Shown here: positions 10,192 to 20,955 of the stretch, piece by piece
Numbering within the stretch: the first letter of the stretch is position 1
Layout of the letters: every line of letters starts with the position of its first letter
NCBI RefSeq assembly: GCF_008831285.2
Contig: NC_045138.2
Location: 15,285,934-15,349,933, forward strand
Origin: Nymphaea colorata
Lineage: Eukaryota; Streptophyta; Magnoliopsida; Nymphaeales; Nymphaeaceae
Direction of reading: 5' to 3'
Length of the DNA stretch: 64,000 nucleotides
Notes under the pieces: model-generated
Told to the model about the DNA's origin: nothing
The model's database searches: none
The model's input: only the letters and a program-made list of their open reading frames with translations
Translations under genes and position numbers: made by a program

Positions 10192-13100
10192 ATGCAAGTT
10201 GAGACATCTAAAGTGCAAGCTCATTGGATTTCTATAGAGGTGAAGCACCAAAGTTTTGGGAGATTTTTCTTTGTTCTAGGGGTGTATCTCCATTCGGATT
10301 TTCACATCCGTAGGTTTCAGTATGATGAGCTTAATGAGGAGCTTTCTAGCCTATGTAAGCCCAATGTATGCTTTGGCCAACCAGTTTGTGAAAATTTGTG
10401 ACCCTGACACCAAGTTCTCTTGGTCTAACAAGAGAGAGGGGCCTGCTAATGTGCAAAGTTTAATTGATCACTGCCTTGTCTCTCATGACTAGTGGGACTG
10501 CCGGGAGTGGATTTTCAGTCTTCGAATTCTTCCTCTTACTTCTTCTGATCATAGTCCTATTGTTATGGAGGTTGAGAGAAACCATATCTTCACCTATGGC
10601 AAATCGATCTTCCATTATTTCAATTACTGGGAACAATTTCTCCAGTGCACCAAACTCATTGCAGACTATTGGTCTCATCATGTTGTTGGCTGCCCCATGG
10701 TTAGGCTTGTTTCTAAACTTCAACTTACTAGAGATAAGCTTCGGGAGTGGTCTAAGCAAGGCCCTAATGATCTGAACAGAATTATTGAGAGACTCGGAGT
10801 GTAGGTAGGAGTGGCTCAGAACCTTATGGAGCGGGGTGATTTGTTGGTTTCCTCTCGTGAGATTAAGCTCCACCACAGTCTCCTTAAGCTTATCAAGATG
10901 GATGAGGAGCGGTTAAGGCCAAAGGCTCATGTGAGGTGGATGAGGGAGGGCGATTCTAACTCAAATTTTTTTCATGCCATTGCTAAAGGCAGACAACAGA
11001 GAAACCATATCCGCACTATCAAGGATGGAGAGAGGGTTCTCTCTGACATGGATGAAATTTTTGCATCTTGCACTACTTACTTCAAAGACCTATTGACTGA
11101 CAATGCGGGTTCGGGGCTCCTTCCTTTCAATGTCTGTCCAGATCTAAGGGTGACAGAAGAAGAAAATGAGCTTTTGGTGAGTCCTATTCGCGATGAAGAA
11201 ATACAATGGACAATATTAAGGGCGAATAAGGATTCAGCTGTTGGACCAGATAGATTCAACAATCACTTTGATCAAGCATACTGGTTCATCATTGGGCCCG
11301 ATGTGAGCCTCGCAATTAAGGAGTTTTTCCGGTCTGAACGCATGGTAAAAGGGACCAACAAAACACATGTTGTTTTTCTTCCCAAAGAAGAGGGTGCATG
11401 CACTATGAACAAGTTTTGGCCTACCTCTCTTTGCAATAGCATTTTACGCATGAAACCCATTTTGAGTAGCATTCTTCACCGGAATCAGGCAGTATTTTTT
11501 ATGGGACGCAGCATCCAGGACAGCTTTTTACTCAGTCAAGAGGTGATTCAATCACTTGCTCACAAGAAGTCTAAAGCTTCGTGCATTAAAATCAACCTTA
11601 GCAAAGCTTATGATGGAGTGAATTGGCGGTTCCTAGAGAGTAGCCTTAAGCTGCAAGGCTTTTGCTCCAACTGGACTAGGCGATTTATGGTTGTTGTTTC
11701 TACTGTCTCCTCTGCACTGCTCATTAACGATAAGGAAGGATCATGGTCCTTCACCTCAAAGGGGTTGCGGCAAGGAGATCCCTTATCCCCCTACTTGTTC
11801 ATCATTATGATGGAAATACTTAATCGCAGCATGTTGGCTTATATGCAATTGGGTAAGATCCGTTGCCTAAAGGTTAGCGCTCTAAGCTCTATTCATTCCT
11901 CCTTCTATGTTGATGATGTCTTTGTTTTCATTGAAGGTAGGAAAAAATTCCTTTTAAGCCTTAGAGATTGTTTCTTTGAGTTTGAGGCTTGTTCGAAGCT
12001 CAAAGTTAATCCCAACAAGACCTCTATTTTTTTCTTTAATATTTCTGACGTCGAGTGTAGTAGACTATGTGCTATCACGGGCTGGAAAAGAGGTATCTTT
12101 CCAGTTATGCATTTGGCTCTGCCTCTCCAAGGACATGCCATCACGGAGAGCCAATGTGAGCACATAGTGATTAAAGTTAATCAGAAGTTGACTGGCTGGA
12201 AGCAGAAGCTGCTTTTTTATGTTGGAAAACTCTGCTTGGTTAAGCATGCTTTGACATCTATCCTAGCTATTGGATGATGCTCTTGTGGATTCCTCCATCA
12301 ACGTGCCACCAAATCGAAAAATTGTGTTCGGGTTTCATTTGGAGGGATGATCTGGAGGCCAAAGGGGCACACCTTATCAGCTGGAATACTCTTTGCAGAC
12401 CGAAGGTGGAGGGTGGAGTAGGGCTTCGACGCATGGTAGACATCAATCGGGCTAATTTCTGTTTTCTCGGGGTCAAAGCTATCACGCAGGACTCACTCTG
12501 GGCTGATCTTGTCAGGGCCAAGTATCTAACCAAAAAGAGTCTGTGGTAGTACACAAACTTAGTGGGAGTGAATCTAGCTCAAGGAAAAGGGTGATCTAAT
12601 GTTGGCAGTTAATTGAATCTCAAGTTCATTGGAGAGTCAACAATGGCCCAAGAGTCTAATTTTGGCGTGACCGGTGGAATGTTGTCATCATCTCCAATAT
12701 GATCTCACCTACTATTTTTCCGCTAATTCAAGATACCATGAATTGCACTTTTAAGGAGTTGTTTGCCGAGCAGGATACCTATGTCCATATGTTCCTTGAT
12801 TCTATGAGCATTTCCGTGCACCTCCCGATGCTTGATGATAGTCGATAGGATGTACTTGAATGGGTAGACTGCGGTTCCCGGCCACTGTCAAGACATCATC
12901 TTTGGGACATGCTGCGTGATAGTAATCCCACTCAGCAGTGGATGAATGCCATTTGGAATGTTGGAGCCCCTCTCCATGCTGCATGGACGACCTACCTGGC
13001 AGTTGAAGGTCGTCTCCATGTTGATGCTAGAACTTAGAAGCATGGACTCTACCTTGCCTCCAGATGTTATATTTGCAAAATGGCTTAAGAAGATATCAAC

Positions 13101-14000
13101 CATGTGTTCATCCATTGTAAAGAAGCTAAAAAACCTGTGAGAGTTAGTTATCAAGAAGTTCAGGCAGAGTAATTTCCAACCAGAAACGGTCAAAGACGCT
13201 CCCGTTTGGTGGACTTCGTGCAAATTTAAAAATAAAGTCCTCTTCAAGTGCTGGAAGAATTTGCTGCACATAATCCTCTGGTATATATGGAAATAGTGCA
13301 ACAGTTGCAAGCACGGGGATAAAGCTGCTATGAACCATAGTGGTAAGGCACTATGGAACTAGCGCAGTGACTTTATGATCTCTAGAGATTGGAAGTAGAC
13401 AAGCTATCCAAGCTTGGTTTCAAGTTGGGATTCCTTGGAGAGGTTGGAGGTGGGAACATGAAACTTCCCATAATATTTACATTGCAGTGTGCCAAAACAA
13501 GGATAGCAGGGATGTGGCTGCTCTTGTTAGGGAGAGTAGTGGGCGTCATGTTTTTGGTATTGCCTACTAGAGTGATGCAGCCAGAGCCACTGATGAAGCT
13601 TGGGTTCTTGAGCAAAGTCTTCTAGCAGTTCAGGAAATTGATAGGAGTGCGGGCAATATCAAAGTCATTTGTAATAATGGGTTTTTCATCAGCCGCTGCT
13701 GCAAGTGCTTCAGAGATGATTCAGTTCAGCAGATTTTGAGGGGCGTTGTAAGTCGACTATATAACAAACTAGTTTTTATTAGAGATGACCCTGCTTCCAA
13801 GGTGTTTCATCTTCCTATAAGAGGTGACAATGCCACTATTTGCAAGGTATGGCATCAGCCATCTCCAGACTGGAGGCTATCCAAGGATATTTTGTAAATC
13901 ATTAGGATCTCACAGATCCCATTTTTGCTATAAATACTCTCACATTTTTTGTCAGTAAATTCTAGGGCAACCCCCTAATATCAGTTCACCTAAAAAAAAA
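10192..14000 (+). mobile_element. Degenerate L1-type LINE, ORF2 remains (endonuclease, reverse transcriptase, zf-RVT, RNase H)
   Basis: Broken ORF2 pieces appear in the right order. An endonuclease N-part lies at about 10192-10345 (LGVYLHSD, then RRFQYDELN). An endonuclease end lies at about 10395-10575 (LIDHCLVS, then SSDHSPIV), with material missing between them and a stop inside. The longest intact piece is 10811-12277, with linker (WMREGDSNSNFFH), AVGPDRFNNHF, INLSKAYDGVNW, GLRQGDPLSPYLF and the catalytic motif FYVDD, where FADD or YADD is usual. A frame change leads to a zf-RVT-like stretch at 12274-12549 (FIWRDD, then WNTLCRPKVEGGVGLR). RNase H-like remains run to about 13897 (VWHQPSPDWRL). 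The copy ends in a run of nine A at 13992-14000. Several stops and frameshifts make it inactive. The exact 5' end and target-site duplication could not be identified. Confidence 0.88.
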
Positions 14001-14122
14001 GTTGTTCTCTCCCTCTCTCCCTTTTTCTTTCTCTCTCCCTCTCCCTCTTTTCTCTCTCTCTCTCCCTCTCCCCCTCCCTCTTTTTTCTCTCTCTCTCCCT
14101 CTCCCTCTCTCTCTCTCTCTCT
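14001..14122. repeat. CT-rich low-complexity tract
   Basis: About 120 bases of CT and CCCT repeats directly after the LINE poly(A) tail, inside the hAT element. A similar pure (CT)n run lies at 9657-9702 on the other side of the LINE. Confidence 0.85.
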
Positions 14123-17100
14123 GAGCGACAGTCCGCTAGCGACAAATCAGTGGACGAATTCCCGAAGTAATAAGTTTTCTCTATCTTAATCTCAAGTTTA
14201 TTGCTATCAATTTCCTGTTTTGCATTCTTTTGCTTTACCACATTTCTTTATCGTTTCTCTGGACTAATAAGTTTATTCTTTTCCATGTTTTAAATTCTGT
14301 TGTCTCTTGTTCCTCAATGCATCTGTTGTCTTTTGGTTTGTTTCTCAATCTCATTTTTTGGTTTGTTTCTCAATCTCGTTTTTTGTTTTGTTCTTTTTCA
14401 GGATTGTTGCATGTGTTGGTTGGGATACTTTACCGTCTTAATTTTTTTTTTCTAGGATGTGTTCTTTTTGAGTTTCTAGAATTTGGATGTTTCTGCATTG
14501 AGTCCTGAACTTGGGAGATGAAAAAGTTGTGGAATTTTTAGTTTAGGCTTTTTGGAAAAAACGTACAAGATAAACTAGTTTAAACGAGCCAACGAGTCTA
14601 GATCGAGTCTCTTGAGTCAAATTCTAGTTGGAGTTGTGAAAGCTCGTGTCGAGTGTCTAGTTCGAGCTGACTAAACGTGAGTCGAGCCAAGCTCGAGTTC
14701 GACTCAGCTCGTGTGCAGCCCTAATTGCACCCAAAGCAAAAAGCAATCAATGTTGGGGGTATTCTTGGACTGTGGAGCTCAAAGCACTTCTTGGGAGAGA
14801 CAAGGTAAGGTGCGGAAGAGGAAAAAATAAAACATGAAATATAGTCTGACTTTTTTCTTCGAGGGGCGTTTGATGGCCTTATGACAGCAATGCTTTTCCT
14901 TCGTCATAAAACGGAGGAAAACTTTGTCACACTGATTACTATCATTGGTTCGTCGACATAGACAAATCTAGGAAATTATTCCAATGTCTTTCCATAAATA
15001 ATAGACAATTTTTTACTATTTTAACTTTTTTTTTCTTTTTGAAAAAACATGTTTTTAGTTGCTGACCAATTTTTATTTCTAATCTCAAACATAACACTCA
15101 TGCCTTCTAACTTCCTGGTGTCGAGCTTCAAATTTGTGGAAACTGTAAAAAGGACGACTTTTCTTACCATTATCCTTTACGTTAGTTGAAGTGTATCGTG
15201 GTTTCTAGCGATCAAACTCTCGAAACATTACCCTCTCCTTTCCTATGAGGTGAAATGGACATCTTTCATTCCTAGAACGTCGTATCTGGAGACAAAAAGT
15301 AGTTATTTTCGCAGTTCAATTGATAGGACCCAATGTTTAAAATTTACAAATGCTCGTTTTGGTTGGCACTAACTGCATTAATAAATTGTTTTGATTAAAC
15401 AGTATATACGCGATGTCTAAGCGTATGAGTCGTTCGAATACTATCCAATCTTGGACTTGAAATGGATCCAATTGATAAGAAAATTTAACATGATTAGCAA
15501 TCAAAATTCGAACGGATATAAAACTATTAATTGAATGCCACGACATGCAATGAGTGCGCAGGACAGTCATGATGGTACACTGATGGCCTCCCGGATGTCA
15601 ATATATTCAATTTGAATTGGATATCCGATTGAACTAATTGGAAGAAAACAGACATGCAAAATAAATTATAATATCGGATGAAGAAATCAAATCAGATTCA
15701 GGATTAAGAAATGACATTTGACCGGATTCAGATCAGAATCGGATATACATAGATTTCTGATCGGATTTATTTTAGAAAAATATCATGTCTAATGCTCATT
15801 TTGAAAATTGGCAAAATTCAGTTCAAAATTCGGATTCAGATATGAATATAAAAATGAGATTCAGATCATATTTAGATTGTAAAATCGGATTTCTGAAAAC
15901 TTGATTCAGTCATGGAGGGGTGAAGACACATTTGAGCTTGTGTGGGCAATTGCCTCCAACCATTGGTGTGCATCGATTATTTTCTCAATGACCCTAGTAC
16001 CTATTTGAAGGGCCCAATATTTTTGAATTAGTGCCCTTCACCTTAAAATTTTTTGCTCTACCAATGCAATTATGTGCTACATTTGAATATTTTGTGATAA
16101 TATTTCATAATCGTGTCACATTTTCTTCACAAGAACATGGAATTCTTGGATCATGGGTTTTTAGAAGCATGGTTTAACAAGTTAAAATGCATTTTTCAGA
16201 TATCATGGGTCATTCTTTTCATTAGAAAGTTTGGGCACTATCATTAGTCAGTGCTCCTCAAACAACATCTCTAGGGTTTCTTATGACGACCTTTTCATTG
16301 CAGGAAAAGCACATGCCACAACACATACGAAAATGAAGCTTATGAATGAGAACAACTGATAAAGGTAAGCCACTGAAGCTAAATTGCTATAAAAGAAGCG
16401 AACAAGCCACCGACGAATGGGGAAGGTATCAAATTCTAAATAAAAATGGACTTTTAGGGGTATCTGCTTTGTCAATATTCATATATATGGGATCAAATTT
16501 GGATTTGGATTTGAATGTGAATGAAGAAGAGATGTATTTAAATCTGAGTTTGAATCCAATTTCACTATCCAAATCTGATTCACATTGAGATCCGAATCCG
16601 AACCTGAATTTTGAATATAAACCAGCTGATTTTCAAAACGTAAGTGCATTGGTGAATATATGACAATATATATATATAGATATATATGTGTGTGTGAGAG
16701 AGAGAGAGAGAGAGAATATGATCAGATGTCATTCTTAAATGCGAAGTCGAATCCGATTTTTTAATATTAAATATTTCTTCATATTCAATTTTTTCAAAAT
16801 GGTTTCGGTTGAATTATCAATTCAAATGGGATTAGGGCAGTGAGGAGGGCCATGCAAACAGGCCAAGTTTTTAAAGTTTAAAATTTTAGTCTGGCCCATG
16901 TAAAATTTTTGAAAAAAAAAAAAAGAAGAAGAAGCAATGCCCATGTTAAACATTACCAAAATATTTATTTGATGGTTACAACCATTCAGCCTGTTAAACA
17001 TAAAATCCCGGCATGGACAATGTGTTTGGAAGTCCGTACGCCCTTCTGTACATCCTCTGATCAAACACAGTTGCAAAAGTCCCGGATGGTTTTAACATTT

Positions 17101-17486
17101 TTCGTATACGTTTTTTAACTTGAATATAAAGGATCTGACTAGCAATCGACTACTTTTGCTTCCCGATCTTCACACCCGATACAAATATTTGGGACGATCA
17201 AACATGCCCCGAGCGTTTAGGTAAACTCACTTGGTGCCTGGTCGGGGCTACATTATATGATCTAACAAGTTTATATCAATTCTAAGATTTTCCTTTTTCT
17301 TTTTTAATATTAATGAGTTATATGTACGCCGGCGGCCGCATAGAAGTTTCTTAGGCGAAAGCCAGCTTAGGTCTAAATCATGATACAATAAAAAGTCTAA
17401 AAATCTAGACCAACCACATGAGCTCAACATTTAGTACATAAATAATTAATCGAATGTCAAATCAGATCAACCAAAGAAGACTTTAA

Positions 17487-17708
17487 GGTTGTGTTTGTTT
17501 GGCTGCAGATTTGAGATCCGCGGTGATCTGAAATCCTTCCAGCTCAAATTCATAGATTTAAAATCAGATTACCCTTCCATCTGACCTTAAATTCATGGTA
17601 CATGTAACTTGATTTAAAATCCACGCTACTAAAATAAACATAGGATCTACCAAAACACACCTTTTTATGAAGCCTCAAATCTTAAATCCGAAGCTACCAA
17701 GCGCAACC
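17487..17708. mobile_element. Tourist-like (PIF/Harbinger) MITE, 222 bp
   Basis: Imperfect terminal inverted repeats GGTTGTGTTTG and CAAGCGCAACC are flanked by TAA on both sides (17484-17486 and 17709-17711), the 3-bp target duplication of the PIF/Harbinger group. The duplicated flanks near 8005 and 19190 ('agaagactt...' and 'agaagccgtagagtcttt') pass through this point without the insert and act as natural empty sites. There is no coding capacity. Confidence 0.8.
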
Positions 17709-18212
17709 TAAAGAAACTTTAAATGTGATATAAATGTTGACCGGACCAGATTATCGCGCCAATTCCCTATTAATGCACGAACTTCCTTAGACCGATAAAT
17801 GGCCCAAACAAATAAAATAGTTACTGTTCAAACTAGGTTTGCATCAGATATATGACAACTAAATGGGTCGGCCCCAGGTCAGATGTAGATTTGGCAGAAA
17901 AAAGGTTGGCAGGACCCAAGATCCAAATCGGACCCGCTTCAGGTCTAATCTGCCAGATGGTGGCTGGATCTGACTATTCGAATAGAATAGGTAGAAAAAT
18001 CAATTTGATTCAGTTTCCAGCACTCGACCGGACCAAACTCAAACCAGAAACAGACCTGAACCCAACCGAAGGACAGGGTCCAATATTTAAATCCAAATCC
18101 GTCAGCAGTATATTTAGTTTTTTTTTTTTTTTTTCCTTATAGATACCCATCATGAAAGATAGTTATATTTAACTATATGTGGAATTTTCGTGAACCCTTT
18201 TCCCGCTATTTG

Positions 18213-18545
18213 TATCAGGGGCATAAGAACACCACCATACTGCAGCCTGCTTTCATGGGGGAAGCTTTGTTGGTTCCTGGGAACTCCGTTGCTGGCTTCC
18301 TCGATGCTCAGAAAGCCAGTGTGTTTTACAATGTAGATGTGAAGATGAAACCCAAGATTGGGCATTTGAAGACAACCAAGTATAGTCCAAACGTCTGGTG
18401 CTTCTACTTGCAGGTTCCGTTGAACTCCATGAGCTCATCATCTTCTGCCACTGGTGGGTTCACATGGATCAAATGTGATGTGAACAGATCTTTGTTGTGT
18501 CCACATGATCTGCGTTCTACTTGCACAGATCTTACTGTGTTTTGA
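18213..18545 (+). pseudogene. NHL10/YLS9-like pseudogene (copy B), C-terminal half fused to its promoter region
   Basis: From TAT-CAG-GGG at 18213 the frame reads YQGHKNTTILQPAF and continues through KTTKYSPNVWC to IKCDV, the C-terminal half of an NHL protein closely related to the gene at 20245. The cytosolic N-terminus, membrane segment and NPN motif are missing. The bases just before (18130-18212) match the far-upstream flank of the gene at 20245 (about 19745-19825). One deletion of roughly 840 bp therefore removed the proximal promoter and the first half of the gene. The frame is open from an ATG at 18177 in former promoter DNA (122 codons), but nothing supports its use. It also lacks two residues in the MRFKIG stretch and has a changed C-terminal tail after KCDV. 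It is probably non-functional. Confidence 0.85.
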
Positions 18546-18689
18546 ATTTAAATATAAAAAACAAACAAGCTTTAATGATTAAAACTATGGTTAAGAGTTT
18601 GGAGAATGTTTTAGTGTATGTCTGTTCTTCCACGTATCTTACACCAAACGTGGTTTCTTTATTATGCAAACAAATGTTTGCATTTTCCT

Positions 18690-20244
18690 TGAAAAGTTTC
18701 ATTATGTATGAATTGGAAAATACCCATCTCATGGACTAATCTATGCTGATGAAATTGCATTTTTCTAGCATATTTTTTGGAAGTCCATGTGTCTATGTGC
18801 ATCCCCGTTTCAAACACAATTGCAAAAGTCGCGGATGGTTGTACATTTGTGGTCTACGTTTTTTCAGTTGAATCTAAAGGATCTGACTAGCAATCGATGA
18901 CTTCTGCTTCCGCAATACGTTATGTGACGTAACCAGTGGGTGCCACATGTGCCAGTCTCACAAAATTTATTTATTTTTATCTTAATAATTTATATACTTT
19001 ATTGTTTATATATATAACTGCTCTTAAAATCATTAAATTAATGCCTCCATCAACCAAAATTTCTATAACAGTTATATATGTATATATATAGAACCATCCG
19101 CGACTTTTGCTGAACACTTAGTATATAAATAATTAATTGGAATTATGGCCGAACCAAATCTAGCGAGTCAAGTTATGTAAGACAAAAGAAGCCGTAGAGT
19201 CTTTAAAGAGCGATTTAAATGTTGGCCTGACCAAATTATAGCGCCAAGTACCTAATGCCGGAAGTATGCATATGGGTCAGATCTAAGATAATTAAATGGG
19301 TCGTGGCCCCATGTCAGACTGAAATTTGGTAGAAAAAAAGGTTAACAGGACCCCAGATCCAAATCGGACCCGCTTACAGCTCTAATCTGGCTGAATGAGG
19401 CTGAATCCGACTATTCAAATAGAATCGGTAGAAAATCGATTTGATTCACCAATCCATTCATGGATGCCACATATAGTAACGTTTTGTTATTCAAAAATAT
19501 TTTAAAGGCTTCTATTTTTATTCATTTAAATATATCTTGTCCTTGTCTTTGAGAAAAGATTGATATAATAATAATTTTTTTCTGATTCAAAATTTCAATT
19601 ACTTAATCGGCCTATTCAATAGATATTTGATTCAGTTTCCGACCTTTACAACACTCGAGTGGACCCAACTCAAACCTGAACCCAAATGAAGAGACAGGGT
19701 CCAATATTTAGAGCCAAAGCCATCAGCTGATTCTTATTATAATTAGTTTTTTTTTTTTTTTCTTATAGAAACACCTCATATTTTACTATATATGGAATTT
19801 CTTTGAACCTTTTTTCCTGATATTTCCTCCAATTTTCATGGGCTCCCCAAATCGGATCCTAGATCATTAGCAGCCCGAACTTTCCTAGAAACTGGTCTCC
19901 CCAACTCGGACCCGACCCGTCGACGGACCATTCCCTTCCCTTTGGACTAACATCCTTTTCAGTTTTGGAAGCTTCCATGACATAACAGAAAGAAAACTGC
20001 ACAAACTTCCAATCGCCGCCACGACGAAAATTTTCCAATGTCCACACATTGGAATCTTCCGTTCTCTCCTATCGGTTCCCGCGTTTCCCCCCTACATACA
20101 CAACGCGTCGCGCGTGTTTCCAACTGCTATATATTGAGCTTCTCAATCTTCCCTTCTCTTCATCTTTCTCCTCTCGATCTATCTCCTTCTTCCTGGGCCT
20201 CAACAACGCTTCAAGTTTCAGACCAATTAACTTCCTTTGCTCTC
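18690..20244 (+). repeat. Tandem duplication block, copy 3 (upstream flank of NHL gene C)
   Basis: Bases 18690-18770 match 5215-5290 ('ctaatctatgctgatgaaat'). From 18778 the sequence jumps to the equivalent of 7690 onward, so about 2.4 kb present in copy 1 is missing here. Bases 19310-19450 match 8130-8270, and 20030-20244 match 8390-8569 and 25380-25493. The block serves as the long upstream region of the intact gene C. Confidence 0.78.
20127..20134 (+). promoter_or_regulatory. TATA box of NHL gene C
   Basis: 'ctatatat' lies 118 bases before the ATG at 20245 and is followed by a CT-rich leader. It is identical in type and spacing to the boxes before gene A (8453) and gene D (25395). Confidence 0.8.
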
Positions 20245-20955
20245 ATGGCCGAGTCCAAGCCGGCCAATCCCAATGGAGCCTACTATGGTGGTGCTCAAGG
20301 GATCCCAACCCCTCCCCAGAACCCCCCACAGGCCTACTACAGCCACGGCCGCGGCCACCGCTCCTGCGGCTGCTGCTGCATCATAGGCACCTTACTCAAG
20401 CTCATCGTCTCCATTGTTGTCATTCTTGGCATCGCCGCTCTCATCATCTGGCTCGTGCTCCGGCCATCGGCAGTCAAGTTCTACGTAGAAGATGTATCGC
20501 TGACGCAATTCAACCTGGCGAACACGAGCACTCTGCACTACGATCTCAAACTGAATGTTAGCATCAGGAACCCCAACAGGAAGATCGGGATCGACTACGA
20601 CAAGCTCGAGGTGGCGGCGTACTACGCCGATGAGCGTTTCGGATGGGTTCAGCTGCCTGGTTTCTATCAGGGGCATAAGAACACCTCCATACTGCAGACT
20701 GCCTTCAAGGGGCAATCTTTGATGGTTCCTGGTGACTCCATTGCTAATATCTTCAATGAACAGAAAGCAAGCGGATCTTACTATGTAGACGTGAAGATTA
20801 AGCCCAAGATGAGGTTCAAGATTGGGCAATTGAAGACAACCAAGTATAGCCCAAATGTTTGGTGCTACCTGGAGGTTCCGTTGAACTCCGTGAACTCATC
20901 ATCACCTGCCACTGGTGGGTTCACAAGGACCAAATGTGATGTGGACTACTTTTAG
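20245..20955 (+). CDS. NDR1/HIN1-like protein, NHL10/YLS9-type (gene C), intact single exon
   Basis: A 236-residue protein. Residues 1-38 are Pro/Tyr-rich and cytosolic (PPQNPPQAYY). A cysteine cluster CGCCC at 41-45, possibly acylated, precedes the membrane segment at about 46-72. The LEA_2 domain follows, with SLTQFNL, NPN (109-111), YQGHKNTS and the C-terminal TKCDVDYF. YLS9/NHL10 proteins are plasma-membrane proteins induced by senescence, salicylic acid and pathogens. The ATG at 20245 is chosen over an upstream in-frame ATG at 20038, which lies before the TATA box. It shares promoter, leader and 3' UTR with genes A and D; AATAAA is at 21111-21116. It converges with the minus-strand NHL gene at 22799-23548 and is nearly the same length as gene D, with which it was tandemly duplicated. 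Confidence 0.95.
   Translation: MAESKPANPNGAYYGGAQGIPTPPQNPPQAYYSHGRGHRSCGCCCIIGTLLKLIVSIVVILGIAALIIWLVLRPSAVKFYVEDVSLTQFNLANTSTLHYDLKLNVSIRNPNRKIGIDYDKLEVAAYYADERFGWVQLPGFYQGHKNTSILQTAFKGQSLMVPGDSIANIFNEQKASGSYYVDVKIKPKMRFKIGQLKTTKYSPNVWCYLEVPLNSVNSSSPATGGFTRTKCDVDYF

Larger units (their letters stand above)
9436..14723. mobile_element. Non-autonomous hAT-like DNA transposon carrying a nested LINE
   Basis: The left end TAGGGCTGCA (from 9436) and the right end TGCAGCCCTA (to 14723) are perfect 10-bp terminal inverted repeats. Both lead into subterminal stretches rich in 'cgagc/gctcg' motifs typical of plant hAT elements. An exact 8-bp direct repeat, attgcacc, flanks the element (9428-9435 and 14724-14731), as expected for hAT target-site duplication. 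The flanks rejoin across the element to give a sequence like the empty paralogue near 4860-4900. No hAT transposase was seen. The interior is mainly LINE sequence (about 10192-14000) with CT-rich tracts on each side (9657-9702 and 14001-14122). The order of events (LINE into hAT, or capture by hAT) is inferred. Confidence 0.88.
14732..18560 (+). repeat. Tandem duplication block, copy 2 (flank plus NHL pseudogene B)
   Basis: Continuation of the duplicated flank that starts near 9308 and is split by the hAT element. Bases 14740-15600 match 4880-6290, and 16310-17300 match 6540-7970, including the '(g)acgatcaaa(c/t)atg' block near 7870 and 17190. Bases 17870-18010 match 8130-8270 and 19310-19450. 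The block lacks the foldback structure of copy 1 and carries a MITE of its own at 17487-17708. No ORF in it has coding character apart from the pseudogene at its end. Confidence 0.8.

Noticed and set aside
13990-14241. Minus-strand ORF of Glu/Arg repeats
   Set aside because: Translation of the CT-rich tract behind the LINE poly(A) tail.
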